Below are positions 24,450 through 33,662 of a DNA stretch of 64,000 bases, in pieces (position 1 is the first letter of the stretch; each line of letters starts with the position of its first letter). Both the position numbers and the translations under genes were made by a program. Under the pieces are notes generated by a model that saw only the letters and a list, made by a program, of their open reading frames with translations, did not search any database and was not told where the DNA came from. Origin of the DNA: Streptomyces calvus (GTDB taxonomy: Bacteria; Actinomycetota; Actinomycetes; Streptomycetales; Streptomycetaceae). Where the stretch lies: positions 124,001 through 188,000 of the forward strand of contig NZ_VCNP01000044.1 of the NCBI RefSeq assembly GCF_006782915.1, read 5' to 3'.

Positions 24450-25250
24450 GTGGGCTCGGCGCGGTTGTACCTGGCCGTCGCGGTGGGGGGTTTCCGGCGG
24501 TACGCGTCGTACCGGGCGGCCACCGCGGCCGGGGTGTTCACCAACACCGTGTTCGGGTTGATCCTGGTGTACACGTATCTGGCGCTGTGGGAGGAGAGGC
24601 CGGGGCTCGGCGGTTACGACCAGGCGCAGGCGGTCACGTACGTGTGGCTGGGGCAGTGCCTGTACGCGACGCTGGCCATTCAGGGCGGGGGCGCGGAGAA
24701 GGACCTGATGGACCGTATCCGCACCGGTGAGATCGCCGTGGACCTGTACCGGCCGGCCGATCTGCAGCTGTGGTGGCTGGCGGGTGACGTGGGGCGGGCG
24801 CTGTTCCAGATGGTGGGGCGGGGCGTGGTGCCGTTCCTGGTGGGCTGGTTGTTCTTCCCGATGGCCTTGCCCGGGGAGGCGGGCCTGTGGGCGGCGTTCG
24901 CGGTGACGCTGCTGCTGGCGGCGGTGGTGAGTTTCGCGATCCGCTATCTGGCGGCCCTGAGCGTGTTCTGGCTGATGGACGGCATGGGTGTCAGTCAGGT
25001 CCTGATGATCCTGGGGGTGTTCTGCTCGGGCATGGTGCTGCCGCTGAACGCCTTTCCCGGCGCGTTCGGTGACGTCGTGCGGTGGCTGCCGTGGGCGGCG
25101 CAGATCCAGGTGCCGGCGGATGTGCTGATGGGGGAGACCGCCGTGCCGGGGGCGTTCGCGTTCCAGGCGGGGTGGGCGGTGGTGCTGCTCGGGCTGGGGC
25201 GGCTGGTGCAGTCGGCGGCGACGCGTCGGGTGGTGGTGCAGGGTGGGTGA
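24450..25250 (+). CDS. ABC-2 type permease, subunit 1
   Basis: A 266-aa integral membrane protein with about six hydrophobic segments, starting at the GTG at 24450 after GGAGGAGGG. Typical of the ABC-2 DUF990-like permeases that pair as two different TMD proteins with one ATPase: RIRTGEIAVDLYRPADLQLWWLAGDVGRA is the characteristic loop. It is first in a three-gene operon (permease, permease, ATPase); the second permease overlaps by 8 bp. Substrate unknown. Confidence 0.85.
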   Translation: MGSARLYLAVAVGGFRRYASYRAATAAGVFTNTVFGLILVYTYLALWEERPGLGGYDQAQAVTYVWLGQCLYATLAIQGGGAEKDLMDRIRTGEIAVDLYRPADLQLWWLAGDVGRALFQMVGRGVVPFLVGWLFFPMALPGEAGLWAAFAVTLLLAAVVSFAIRYLAALSVFWLMDGMGVSQVLMILGVFCSGMVLPLNAFPGAFGDVVRWLPWAAQIQVPADVLMGETAVPGAFAFQAGWAVVLLGLGRLVQSAATRRVVVQGG

Positions 25251-26064
25251 GCGCGGTGTGCTCGTCGAGGGGGTGCGGGCGTACGGGCTGATCGCGGGGA
25301 TGTGGCTGCGGGCCGGTATGACCTACCGTGCGTCGTTCGCCGCGACGCTGGTCGGCAACCTGGTGATGACGGGCCTGGACTTCGTGGCGATCCTGCTGAT
25401 GTTCTCGCAGGTCGACTCGTTGGGCGGCTGGTCGCTGCCGGAGGTGGCGCTGCTGTACGGGCTGTCCGTGACGTCGTTCGGGATCGCCGATCTGGTGCTG
25501 GGCTCGATGGACGTGCTGGGTGCGCGGATGCGGGACGGTTCGTTCGACACGCTGCTGGTGCGTCCCGCGCCGGTGCTCGCACAGGTCGGCGCGGACCGGT
25601 TCGCGCCGCGCCGGCTGGGCCGGATCGTGCAGGGTGCGGTGGTGCTGGGCTGGGCGCTGGTGTCGGTGGACGTCGACTGGAGCGTGCCGAAGGTGCTGCT
25701 GGTGCCGGTGATGGTGGTCAGTGGTGCGGCGATCTTCTCGGCGGTGTTCGTGGCGGGCGCGGCGTTCCAGATCTTCGCGCAGGACGCCGCGGAGGTGCAG
25801 AACGCGTTCACGTACGGCGGGACGACGCTGTTGCAGTATCCGCCGAGCGTGTTCGGCAAGGACCTGGTGCGCGGTGCGACGTTCCTGGTGCCGCTCGCCT
25901 TCGTCAACTGGGTGCCGGTCTGCCATCTGCTGGGGCGGCCGTACCCGGTCGGTCTGCCGCCGTGGGTGTCGTTCGCGTCGCCGCTGGTGGCGGTCGCGTG
26001 CTGTGTGCCGGCGGGGCTGGCGTGGCGGGCGGCGCTCAGGGCGTACCGGAGCACGGGGAGTTAG
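25243..26064 (+). CDS. ABC-2 type permease, subunit 2
   Basis: A 273-aa membrane protein related in layout to the preceding permease, with the loop MDVLGARMRDGSFDTLLVRPAPVLAQ. It starts at a GTG overlapping the upstream stop by 8 bp, indicating translational coupling. Membrane segments are at roughly 35-65, 120-150, 165-190 and 215-260. Probably forms a heterodimer with subunit 1. Confidence 0.85.
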   Translation: MGERGVLVEGVRAYGLIAGMWLRAGMTYRASFAATLVGNLVMTGLDFVAILLMFSQVDSLGGWSLPEVALLYGLSVTSFGIADLVLGSMDVLGARMRDGSFDTLLVRPAPVLAQVGADRFAPRRLGRIVQGAVVLGWALVSVDVDWSVPKVLLVPVMVVSGAAIFSAVFVAGAAFQIFAQDAAEVQNAFTYGGTTLLQYPPSVFGKDLVRGATFLVPLAFVNWVPVCHLLGRPYPVGLPPWVSFASPLVAVACCVPAGLAWRAALRAYRSTGS

Positions 26065-26070
26065 CGGGCG

Positions 26071-27087
26071 GTGGACACGAATGGACGCGTGGGTGCGGTG
26101 GATCCCTTCATTGAACTGGACGGTGTGGAGAAGGTCTTCGAGGTGCGCCGGAAGACCGGGTTCATGCGGCGGGAGCGGCACCGGGTGCGGGCCGTCGACT
26201 CGATCTCGTTCGCGGTGGCGCGCGGTGAGATGGTCGGCTACATCGGCCCGAACGGTGCCGGCAAGTCGACGACGATCAAGATGCTGACCGGGATCCTCAC
26301 GCCGAGCGCCGGCCGGCTGCGGGTGGCCGGGATCGAGCCGTCCCGTGAGCGGACGCGGCTGGCGCACCGGATCGGGGTGGTGTTCGGGCAGCGTACGACG
26401 CTGTGGTGGGACCTGCCGCTGATCGACTCCTACCGGCTGATGCACCGCATGTACCGCATCCCGGACGCGCGGTACCGCGAGAACCTGGACCGGCTGGTCG
26501 AACTCCTGGAGCTGGGCAGTCTGCTGGACGTGCCGGTGCGCCAGCTGTCGCTGGGGCAGCGGATGCGCGGGGACATCGTGGCGGCGCTGCTGCACGACCC
26601 GGAGGTGCTGTACCTCGACGAGCCGACGATCGGGCTGGACGTCGTCTCCAAGGCGAAGGTGCGGGAGTTCCTGCGGCAGTTGAACGCCGAGCGCGCCACG
26701 ACGGTGCTGCTGACCACGCACGACCTGCAGGACATCGAGCAGTTGTGTTCGCGGGTGATGGTCATCGACCACGGCCGGCTGGTGTACGACGGTGCGCTCG
26801 CGGGACTGCACGAGTCGGGGGAGAGCGAACGGACGCTGGTGGTGGACCTGGCGCGGGAGCTGCCGCCGATCGACGCGCCGCCGCCGGCCCGGGTGGTGCG
26901 GGTGGAGGGGCCGCGGCAGTGGCTGGCGTTCCCGGCGTCGGAGTCGGCGGCGGGGCTGGTGGCGCGGATCGCGGCGGAGTACCCGCTGGTGGACCTGTCG
27001 GTGCGGGAGCCGGACATCGAGGCGGTGATCGCGAAGATGCTGCACGGCGACAGCCACGGCAAGGAAGTGGGGCGTCCGGTTCCGTAG
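26071..27087 (+). CDS. ABC transporter ATP-binding protein (exporter type)
   Basis: A 338-aa ATPase energising the two permeases upstream; the start GTG is 6 bp after the second permease. Walker A GPNGAGKST at 59-67, signature LSLGQ at 159-163, Walker B VLYLDEP near 179-185 and the H-loop His in LLTTHDLQD. The C-terminal ~90 residues form the extra regulatory domain often seen in polyketide/drug exporters of this family. The three genes together make one heteromeric exporter. Confidence 0.92.
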   Translation: MDTNGRVGAVDPFIELDGVEKVFEVRRKTGFMRRERHRVRAVDSISFAVARGEMVGYIGPNGAGKSTTIKMLTGILTPSAGRLRVAGIEPSRERTRLAHRIGVVFGQRTTLWWDLPLIDSYRLMHRMYRIPDARYRENLDRLVELLELGSLLDVPVRQLSLGQRMRGDIVAALLHDPEVLYLDEPTIGLDVVSKAKVREFLRQLNAERATTVLLTTHDLQDIEQLCSRVMVIDHGRLVYDGALAGLHESGESERTLVVDLARELPPIDAPPPARVVRVEGPRQWLAFPASESAAGLVARIAAEYPLVDLSVREPDIEAVIAKMLHGDSHGKEVGRPVP

Positions 27088-27166
27088 GGCGGGAATCGGG
27101 TCGTGCCGCGGTGGTGGCGGCGGCTCTCGTAGCCGTGCGGCGAGGACAACTCGTAGGCTGCTGGGT

Positions 27167-27970
27167 ATGACCGACGACGCAGCCGTGCCGGACCTCCGCG
27201 CCTCCGACGCCGACCGTGAACGGGTCGCCGAGATCCTCCGGGACGCCCTCGCGGAGGGCCGCCTCGACATGGAGGAGTTCGAGGAGCGGCTGGACGCGAC
27301 GTACGCGGCACGGACGTACGGGGACCTGGCGCCGATCACCCGGGATCTGCCGGACCGGGGCGCGGCGGTGGCGCCGGCGGTGTCGCTGACCAAGGAGCCG
27401 GCGCCGGGCGGCGACTGGGCGGGCCGGATCGTCGGCGGCGACTCGGGGACGTCCTCGTGGGGCGTGGCCGTGATGTCGGGCTTCCAGCGCAAGGGGCAGT
27501 GGACGGCGCCGCGGCGCTTCAACTGCTTCGCCTTCTGGGGCGGCGGCGAGATCGACCTGCGGGAGGCGTACTTCGCGGACCGGGAGATCGTCATCAACGC
27601 CGTCGCGATCATGGGCGGGGTGGAGATCATCGTGCCGCCCGGCGTCGAGGTGGTGGTGCGCGGTGTCGGCATCATGGGCGGCTTCGACCACCGCGAGGAC
27701 GGTGTGCCGGGTGAGCCCGGCGGCCCGCGCGTGATCGTCACGGGCCTGGCCTTCTGGGGCGGCGTGGGCGTCCAGCGCAAGCTGCCGCGCTCGGAGAAGC
27801 AGCGGCTGCGCGAGGAGCGCCGCCGCCAGAAGCTGGAGCGCAAGGAGAGCCGCCGCCGGGAGCTGGAGGGCTCCCGCCACAACCTGCACGACCCGCTGGG
27901 CCTGCACCTGCACGACCGCCGCGGCCGCCGCGAGGAGAGCGGGGAGCGCGGCCGGGACGGCGACCGCTGA
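27167..27970 (+). CDS. DUF1707 protein with LiaF-like C-terminal domain
   Basis: A 267-aa protein. N-terminal DUF1707/SHOCT-like helix pair (LRASDADRERVAEILRDALA, followed by GRLDMEEFEERLDATYAART) and a C-terminal beta-rich LiaF-like segment with repeating VAIMGGVEIIV / VGIMGGFD / LAFWGGVGVQ motifs. LiaF-type proteins modulate cell-envelope stress signalling, but no LiaRS pair is nearby. A highly charged Arg/Glu/Lys helix and Arg-rich tail close the protein. It stands apart from the ABC operon by ~80 bp. Confidence 0.82.
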   Translation: MTDDAAVPDLRASDADRERVAEILRDALAEGRLDMEEFEERLDATYAARTYGDLAPITRDLPDRGAAVAPAVSLTKEPAPGGDWAGRIVGGDSGTSSWGVAVMSGFQRKGQWTAPRRFNCFAFWGGGEIDLREAYFADREIVINAVAIMGGVEIIVPPGVEVVVRGVGIMGGFDHREDGVPGEPGGPRVIVTGLAFWGGVGVQRKLPRSEKQRLREERRRQKLERKESRRRELEGSRHNLHDPLGLHLHDRRGRREESGERGRDGDR

Positions 27971-27977
27971 GCGCAAG

Positions 27978-28085
27978 CCGGGACTTCCGGGCCGCACGGC
28001 CCGGAAGCGGGGGCTCCACTGTGGGGCCCGAAACTCCCGGGCCGCAGGGCCCGGAAAGCGGGGGCTCCGCTGTGGGGGCGGGCCG
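27978..28085. repeat. Two-copy ~45-bp repeat with internal hairpin
   Basis: CCGGGCCGCACGGCCCGGAA and GCGGGGGCTCCACTGTGGGG recur as CCGGGCCGCAGGGCCCGGAA and GCGGGGGCTCCGCTGTGGGG. Each copy contains the small hairpin CGGGCCGCACGGCCCG. It could terminate the upstream gene. Confidence 0.65.
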
Positions 28086-28169
28086 TCCCGGAGCCGTAAG
28101 GGCGGGAGCGCGGTGGTCGCGGGGCCCGCGCCGGGCGCAGCCGGGGCCGCCCGGGGCGACAGGGGTGGG

Positions 28170-29537
28170 TTACAGCTCGGCCGGGGCTCCGCCTTCGAGG
28201 CTGTCCAGGTCGAAGGCCTCCGCCATCCTCGTGTAGCCCTTGTCGCTGGGGTGGAGGTGGTCGCCGGAGTCGTAGTCCGGGCGGAAGCGGCGCGGGTCGT
28301 ACGGGTCGCGCAGCGCCTTGTCGAAGTCGGCGACGGCGTCGAAGACGCGCCCCGCGCGGATCTCCTCGTTGATCCGCTGCCGTACGGCCTCGCGCGCGTC
28401 GGTGTAGCCGCGGTGGCCGCCGAACGGCATCAGGGTCGCGCCGACGACCTTCAGCCCGCGCGCGTGCGCCCGTTCGACCAGGGTGTTCAGGCCCGCCAGG
28501 ATGCGGTCGGGGTCGGCGGTGCCGGGATGGCGCAGGATGTCGTTGATGCCGAGGACCACGACGACGACCTTGACGTTGGTGCGGCCGAGGACGTCCCGGC
28601 CGAAACGGTTCAGCCCGCTGGGGTTCTCGGCGGGCCGGCCGAGGCCGTCGGCGAGGATCTGGTTGCCGCTGATGCCCTCGTTGACGACGCTGTAGCGGCG
28701 TACGTCCCGCCCGGCCGCGAGCGCCGCGCGCAGCCGGTCGGACAGCACGTCCGGCCAGCGGTTGTTGGCGCCGACGGTGGAGGTGATCCCGTCGGTCAGC
28801 GAGTCGCCGAGGACGACGACCGTGCCGTCGGCCTCGTTGCTCAGCACGTCCAGCGCGGTCACGTACCGCCAGAAGGTGCTCCGCTCGGTGTACGCCGCCC
28901 CGCTCGCGTCCCGCGTGTGCTCGCCGTCGGCGACGTACGAGATCTGGCGCGCGTGCGGGTGGTAGGTGACCGGGCCGGAGGCGGTCGGGGAGTACGTGGT
29001 GACCAGGACGTCCCCGTCGTGCGGGACGGCGAGGCGCACGACGTCGCTCGTCACCTGCCCGCCGGCCGGGACGACGACCGTCGGACTGCCCGTGAAGGTG
29101 AGCCGGCGCACGGTCTCGGCGAGCGCCTCCGCCGTGCCCGGTGCGGCGGAGACGGCGATCGAGGCGTGGGTGACCGTCAGCGGGGACTGGCCGTAGAGGT
29201 TGGACAGCGTGACGCGGGCGCCGGTGCCGCCGGCGCTGGTGTGGACGACGTTGCGCACCGAGCGGCCGGCGAGCCCCGTCAGCTCCGTGCCGGGCTCGCC
29301 GCCGACCGGGGCGGTGGCCCAGGAGGAGACCCAGGTGCCGGTGGACGCGGGCGCGGCCGGACCGTTCCGCTCGCCGTGGCCGCCGGCGAGGGTGTCGCGG
29401 TGCGTCGTACCGTCGTCGGCCGCCACACCGACGTAGATGGTTGCGGAAACCGCCACGATCGCGGCGACGATCGCGGCGAGCAGGGCGCGCTGCCTGGCGG
29501 GCGGCACCGACGTGTCCCCGTCACGACCCCGGGTCAT
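28170..29537 (-). CDS. Secreted SGNH/GDSL hydrolase
   Basis: A 455-aa lipase/esterase-like enzyme. A membrane or signal segment (RALLAAIVAAIVAVSATIYVGV) is at 18-38. The SGNH blocks are present: Ser246 in LGDSLTDGI, Gly and Asn in EGISGNQ and VVVLGIND, and Asp426/His429 in SGDHLHPSDKGY. An N-terminal carbohydrate-binding-like beta domain (about 70-230) precedes the catalytic part. The ATG at 29537 follows GAGGAG. Substrate unknown. Confidence 0.88.
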   Translation of the reverse strand: MTRGRDGDTSVPPARQRALLAAIVAAIVAVSATIYVGVAADDGTTHRDTLAGGHGERNGPAAPASTGTWVSSWATAPVGGEPGTELTGLAGRSVRNVVHTSAGGTGARVTLSNLYGQSPLTVTHASIAVSAAPGTAEALAETVRRLTFTGSPTVVVPAGGQVTSDVVRLAVPHDGDVLVTTYSPTASGPVTYHPHARQISYVADGEHTRDASGAAYTERSTFWRYVTALDVLSNEADGTVVVLGDSLTDGITSTVGANNRWPDVLSDRLRAALAAGRDVRRYSVVNEGISGNQILADGLGRPAENPSGLNRFGRDVLGRTNVKVVVVVLGINDILRHPGTADPDRILAGLNTLVERAHARGLKVVGATLMPFGGHRGYTDAREAVRQRINEEIRAGRVFDAVADFDKALRDPYDPRRFRPDYDSGDHLHPSDKGYTRMAEAFDLDSLEGGAPAEL

Positions 29538-29599
29538 GCTGTTCTGTTCTCCTCGGGAGACGGGAGCCCGAGGCTCCGATCCGACGACCCCATGATGTG

Positions 29600-29790
29600 T
29601 CATGGGGGTGGGGAAGGTGTCATGGGGGTGGGGAGACCGGCGGCCCCCGGGACCTGCCGGGTGACGCCGTGGGCTCCCCGGGTGACGCCGTGGGCTGCCC
29701 GGATGGCCGTGGCCCCCGAACCCCCGGGAACCCCCGAACCCCTGGGTGATCCCCCGGACGTCCCCCGGACATTTCCCCTCCCGGACAGAC
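29600..29790. repeat. Short tandem repeats between the SGNH hydrolase and DUF445 genes
   Basis: Three short tandem pairs: TCATGGGGGTGGGGA-type, CCGGGTGACGCCGTGGGCT (twice), and CCCCCGAACCCCC/CCCCCGGAC units. The interval 29538-29858 has no supported gene; the divergent promoters must lie here. Confidence 0.65.
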
Positions 29791-29858
29791 GCCGGGAACT
29801 CCTGTCCCGTTCCAGTAGTCGGTCAGGAAGGGACAATGTGTGAGGGATCACCGAACGG

Positions 29859-31214
29859 GTGGAGCGGATGGAACGGACGAAAGTGGCAGAAACCGGAGAC
29901 CGGGACGCCGAAGGGCAGCATGCCCACACCGGCGCCTTCTCGAACCGTGCGATGACCACCTTCAGTCCCGCGGACGAGGAGAAGCGGCGCGGTGTGCGCC
30001 GGATGAAGCTCACCGCCACCGGACTGCTGCTGTTCGTCGCCGTCGTCTACGTCCTCACCAAGTGGGCCTCCCACCAGGGCGCCGGCCCCTGGGCGGGCTA
30101 TGTCGCCGCGGCGGCCGAAGCCGGCATGGTCGGCGCGCTCGCCGACTGGTTCGCCGTCACCGCCCTCTTCCGCCGTCCCCTCGGCCTGCCCATCCCGCAC
30201 ACCGCGATCATCCCCACCAAGAAGGACCAGCTCGGCGTCTCCCTCGGCGAGTTCGTCGGTGAGAACTTCCTCTCCGAGGACGTCGTACGGCTGCGGCTGC
30301 GCGCCGTCGGCATCGGCAGCCGGCTCGGCGCCTGGCTCGCCGTGCCCGAACACGCCGACCGGGTCACCGCCGAGCTGTCGGCGGCCCTGCGCGGCGCGCT
30401 GACCGTGCTGCGCGACTCCGACGTCCAGGCGGTGGTCGGCGAGGCCATCACCCGCCGCGCCGACGCCCAGGAGATCGCGCCCGGCATGGGCAAGATGCTG
30501 GAGAAGATCGTCGCCGACGGCGGTCACAAGCGCGCCGTCGACCTGATCGTCACCCGCGCCCACGACTGGCTGGTGCTGCACGGCGACTCCGTGATGGACG
30601 CCGTGCAGGGCGGAGCGCCGGGCTGGACCCCGAGGTTCGTGGACCGCAAGGTCGGCGAGCGCGTCTACCGGGAACTGCTGCGCTTCGTCACCGAGATGCG
30701 CGACATGCCCGCCCACCCCGCGCGCGGCGCCCTCGACCGGTTCCTCACCGACTTCGCCTCCGACCTCCAGTCCGACACCGACACCCGCGCCCGGATCGAA
30801 CGCCTCAAGGGCGACATCCTCGGCCGCGACGAGGTGCAGGACCTGATCGCCTCCGCCTGGACCGCCGTACGATCCATGATCGTCTCCGCGGCGGAGGACG
30901 AGCGCAGCGAACTGCGGCTGCGCGTGCGGGCGTCGCTGCTGTCGCTGGGCGCGCGCATGGCGGCCGACCCCAAGGTGCAGGGCAAGGTGGACGGCTGGGT
31001 GGAGGGCGCCGCGGTGTACGTCGTCACCACCTACCGCAAGGAGATCACCTCGCTGATCACGGACACGGTGGCGAGCTGGGACGCCGAGCACACCACGAAG
31101 AAGATCGAGGCCAACATCGGCCGCGACCTGCAGTTCATCCGCATCAACGGCACCGTCGTCGGCTCGCTGGCCGGCCTGCTGATCTACACGCTGTCGCGGG
31201 CGCTGGGGGCGTAA
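29859..31214 (+). CDS. DUF445 (YjiN-like) membrane protein
   Basis: A 451-aa protein. An N-terminal transmembrane helix (LLLFVAVVYVL), followed by the DUF445 signature GMVGALADWFAVTALFRRPLGLPIPHTAI, then long amphipathic helices and a final membrane segment (VVGSLAGLLIYTLSRALG). The start is uncertain: the GTG at 29859 is used, with alternatives at 29868 and 29952 (MTTFSPADEEKRRG). The function of the family is unresolved. Confidence 0.85.
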   Translation: MERMERTKVAETGDRDAEGQHAHTGAFSNRAMTTFSPADEEKRRGVRRMKLTATGLLLFVAVVYVLTKWASHQGAGPWAGYVAAAAEAGMVGALADWFAVTALFRRPLGLPIPHTAIIPTKKDQLGVSLGEFVGENFLSEDVVRLRLRAVGIGSRLGAWLAVPEHADRVTAELSAALRGALTVLRDSDVQAVVGEAITRRADAQEIAPGMGKMLEKIVADGGHKRAVDLIVTRAHDWLVLHGDSVMDAVQGGAPGWTPRFVDRKVGERVYRELLRFVTEMRDMPAHPARGALDRFLTDFASDLQSDTDTRARIERLKGDILGRDEVQDLIASAWTAVRSMIVSAAEDERSELRLRVRASLLSLGARMAADPKVQGKVDGWVEGAAVYVVTTYRKEITSLITDTVASWDAEHTTKKIEANIGRDLQFIRINGTVVGSLAGLLIYTLSRALGA

Positions 31215-31267
31215 CGCCCCGACGGCGGGGCACTCGGCGTGGGTTCGCCTCACCTGGGAGGGTGCCC

Positions 31268-32797
31268 ATGACCACCGCGCAGTCCGAGACCGGCCGTACC
31301 GTCACCACCGGCATTCCCGCCCGCCTGGACCGCCTGCCGTGGTCCCGCTGGCACTGGAGCGTCGTGATCGGCCTCGGGACCGTGTGGATCCTCGACGGCC
31401 TGGAAGTCACGGTCGTCGGCAACATCGCCGCCCGGCTGTCCGAGCCCGGCAGCGGACTGCCCATCACCTCCGGCCAGGTCACCGGCATCGCCGCCGCCCT
31501 CTACGTGGCCGGCGCCTGCGCCGGCGCCCTGTTCTGGGGCCGCCTGACGGACATCTGGGGGCGGAAAAAACTCTTCATGATCACCCTGGCGGTGTACCTC
31601 GGTGCGACCGCCCTCACCGCGATCGCCTTCGACACCTGGTGGTTCCTGCTGTTCCGCTTCCTCACCGGCTTCGGCATCGGCGGCGAGTACGCGGCCATCA
31701 ACTCCGCGATCGACGAGCTGATCCCGGCGAAGTACCGGGGCCGCGTCGACCTGATCATCAACGGCAGCTTCTGGCTGGGCGCGGTCGGCGGCTCCCTGCT
31801 GTCGATCGTCGCGCTGGACACGGACCTGTTCCCGGCGGACGTCGGCTGGCGGCTGACCTTCGCCCTCGGCGCCGTGCTCGCCCTGGTCATCCTCCTCGTG
31901 CGGCGGCACGTCCCGGAGAGCCCGCGCTGGCTGCTGATCCACGGCCGCCACGAGGAGGCCGAACGCATCGTCGGCGGCATCGAACGGCGCGTCGAGGCCG
32001 AGAAGGGCGAGCCGCTGCCGCACGCCCGGGGCGAACTGACGATCCGTCAGCGCAAGAGCGTGACGTTCACGGAGATCGCCCGCACCGTCTTCGCCAGGTA
32101 CCGCAGGCGGTCCGTACTCGGCTTCTCCCTCTTCATCGGCCAGGCGTTCCTGTACAACGCCATCACCTTCGGCTTCGGCGCCATCCTGACGACGTTCTTC
32201 GACGTCCCGTCCGGCAGCACCGGCTACTACTTCGCCGTCATCGCGCTGGGCAACTTCCTCGGCCCGCTGCTGCTCGGCGCGCTCTTCGACACGGTCGGCC
32301 GCCGCGTGATGATCTCCGGCACGTATCTGCTCTCCGGTCTGCTGCTGTTCGGCACGGCCTGGCTGTTCGACCGGGGCTCGCTGAGCGCGGCGACGCTCAC
32401 GGCCTGCTGGTGCGCGGTGCTGTTCTTCGCCTCGGCGGGCGCCTCCAGCGCCTACCTGACGGTCTCCGAGGTCTTCCCCATGGAGACCCGCGCGATGTCC
32501 ATCGCCTTCTTCTACGCCCTCGGCACCGCCGCCGGCGGCATCAGCGGCCCCCTGCTGTTCGCCGACCTCACCGGCACCGGCGAAGTCGGCGACACCGTCC
32601 TCGCCTTCCAGGTCGGCGCCGGGCTGATGTGCGCGGCGGGCCTGGTGGCCGCGTTCCTCGCGGTGAAGGCGGAACGCCGGTCCCTGGAGGACATCGCCCA
32701 GCCCCTCACCGCCGTCCCGCCCCGGCCGACGACGGCCGACCCGGCCCGCACGGGCGCCGCCGCCGGGCCGGAAGCGGGACCGGGGGCGCCGGCGTAG
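31268..32797 (+). CDS. MFS transporter (sugar/metabolite:H+ symporter type)
   Basis: A 509-aa twelve-helix transporter. GGGAGGG before the ATG at 31268 sets the start. MFS motifs: WGRLTDIWGRKKLF (motif A) between TM2 and TM3, RFLTGFGIGGEYAAINSAI in TM4/5, PESPRWLL after TM6 and FDTVGRRVM between TM8 and TM9. It is closest to the metabolite/aromatic-acid:H+ symporter group. Substrate unknown. A repeat-rich non-coding region follows. Confidence 0.9.
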   Translation: MTTAQSETGRTVTTGIPARLDRLPWSRWHWSVVIGLGTVWILDGLEVTVVGNIAARLSEPGSGLPITSGQVTGIAAALYVAGACAGALFWGRLTDIWGRKKLFMITLAVYLGATALTAIAFDTWWFLLFRFLTGFGIGGEYAAINSAIDELIPAKYRGRVDLIINGSFWLGAVGGSLLSIVALDTDLFPADVGWRLTFALGAVLALVILLVRRHVPESPRWLLIHGRHEEAERIVGGIERRVEAEKGEPLPHARGELTIRQRKSVTFTEIARTVFARYRRRSVLGFSLFIGQAFLYNAITFGFGAILTTFFDVPSGSTGYYFAVIALGNFLGPLLLGALFDTVGRRVMISGTYLLSGLLLFGTAWLFDRGSLSAATLTACWCAVLFFASAGASSAYLTVSEVFPMETRAMSIAFFYALGTAAGGISGPLLFADLTGTGEVGDTVLAFQVGAGLMCAAGLVAAFLAVKAERRSLEDIAQPLTAVPPRPTTADPARTGAAAGPEAGPGAPA

Positions 32798-32798
32798 C

Positions 32799-32832
32799 GC
32801 GGGCGGCGGCGTTGCGCGGGCGGCGGCGTTGT
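32799..32832. repeat. 17-bp tandem duplication
   Basis: GCGGGCGGCGGCGTTG occurs twice in tandem right after the MFS stop codon. Confidence 0.6.
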
Positions 32833-32900
32833 GAGAGGGACGGCGTGACCGGCCGGGCGCCGGCGCGGGTTCGGCCCGGCGGGGCCGACTCACCGGCGCC

Positions 32901-33210
32901 GGTCGGCGATCCGCCGCAGGTCACCCACGCCCGGTCGGACGGCCGCAGTTCAGCCGCGCCGGTCGGCGACCCGCCGCAGGTCACCCACGCCCGGTCGGAC
33001 GGTACGCAGTTCACCCGCTCCGGTCGGCGACCCGCCGCGGCTCATGCTCGCCGGTCGGACGGCCGCAGTTCAGCCGCGCCGGTCGGCGGCCCGCCGCGGC
33101 TCGCCCACCCCCGGTCGGATGCCGCATTCACCCCAGCCGGTCGGTGACCCGCCGCAGGTCACCCATGCCCGGTCGGGCGGTACGCAGTTCACCCGCGCCG
33201 GTCGGCGACC
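32901..33210. repeat. Tandem array, 5-6 units of ~60 bp, ending inside the 3' end of the next minus-strand gene
   Basis: Units beginning GGTCGGCGACCCGCCGCAGG start at 32901, 32961, 33022, 33081, 33139 and (partial) 33200, with spacings 60, 61, 59, 58 and 61 bp. Inside each unit, GCAGTTCA(C/G)CCGCGCC plus GGTCGGCGACC repeats the stop codon and last codons (ADRRG) of the minus-strand gene whose true end is at 33189. Units have diverged by substitution and small indels. Confidence 0.85.
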
Positions 33211-33491
33211 GCCCACGACGCCAGGGCCACGGCCCCGGCCGCGCCGAACACGGCGGGCCAGGCTCCCACCTTCTTGGCCAGCGGGTGCGACCCGGCGAAG
33301 GCGGCGACGTACGCCACCGACAGCGCTCCGGCCGCCGCACCTCCCGCCCGCTCCCGCCACTGCCGTGCGGCGGTGGCCCCGGCGGCGGCGAGGACGACGC
33401 CGCCCAGCTGCCGCTTGCGGGTCCAGCGGGCCACGCCGTACCCCCCGACGAGGCCGCTTGCGGCCACCACCGAACTGGGAACCTTCGCCAT
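33189..33491 (-). CDS. Small membrane protein, 100 aa, unknown
   Basis: Starts at MAKVPSSVVAASGLVGGYGVA; at least two or three hydrophobic segments (SSVVAASGLVGGYGVA, LGGVVLAAAGATAA, VFGAAGAVALASWAVA) alternate with Arg-rich loops. No known domain was recognised. Its last codons and stop are the source, or the final copy, of the ~60-bp tandem array downstream. It is divergent from hsp20. Confidence 0.65.
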   Translation of the reverse strand: MAKVPSSVVAASGLVGGYGVARWTRKRQLGGVVLAAAGATAARQWRERAGGAAAGALSVAYVAAFAGSHPLAKKVGAWPAVFGAAGAVALASWAVADRRG

Positions 33492-33605
33492 GTCTGCCTG
33501 CCTTCCACCACGACGCCCGAGAGGGCGTCCTCTCACTGGTTCCCGAGGCTAACCCCCGGTCCGGGACCGCCCCTCGCGGGGGCGTGAAGCCGAAGGCCGA
33601 CCCGA

Positions 33606-33626
33606 GTTGAGTCCGCGCTTGTCAAG
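33606..33626 (+). promoter_or_regulatory. HAIR-like element (HspR-type) upstream of hsp20
   Basis: GTTGAGT-N7-TGTCAAG matches the HspR consensus CTTGAGT-N7-ACTCAAG at 11 of 14 positions. It is about 80 bp upstream of the hsp20 start, just before a TATATAAG promoter-like sequence. Confidence 0.45.
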
Positions 33627-33662
33627 TTTCCTCCTCCGAGCTATATAAGAAGACGGAAGTGA

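Noticed and set aside
24991..27882. Minus-strand ORF (963 aa) across the ABC operon
   Set aside because: It overlaps three intact transporter genes and the DUF1707 gene, has Arg/Pro/His-rich shadow composition and no recognisable motif.
32901..33210. Possible CRISPR array
   Set aside because: Units are diverged throughout with no constant repeat and no unique spacers, period is 58-61 bp of fully repeated sequence, and no cas genes are nearby.
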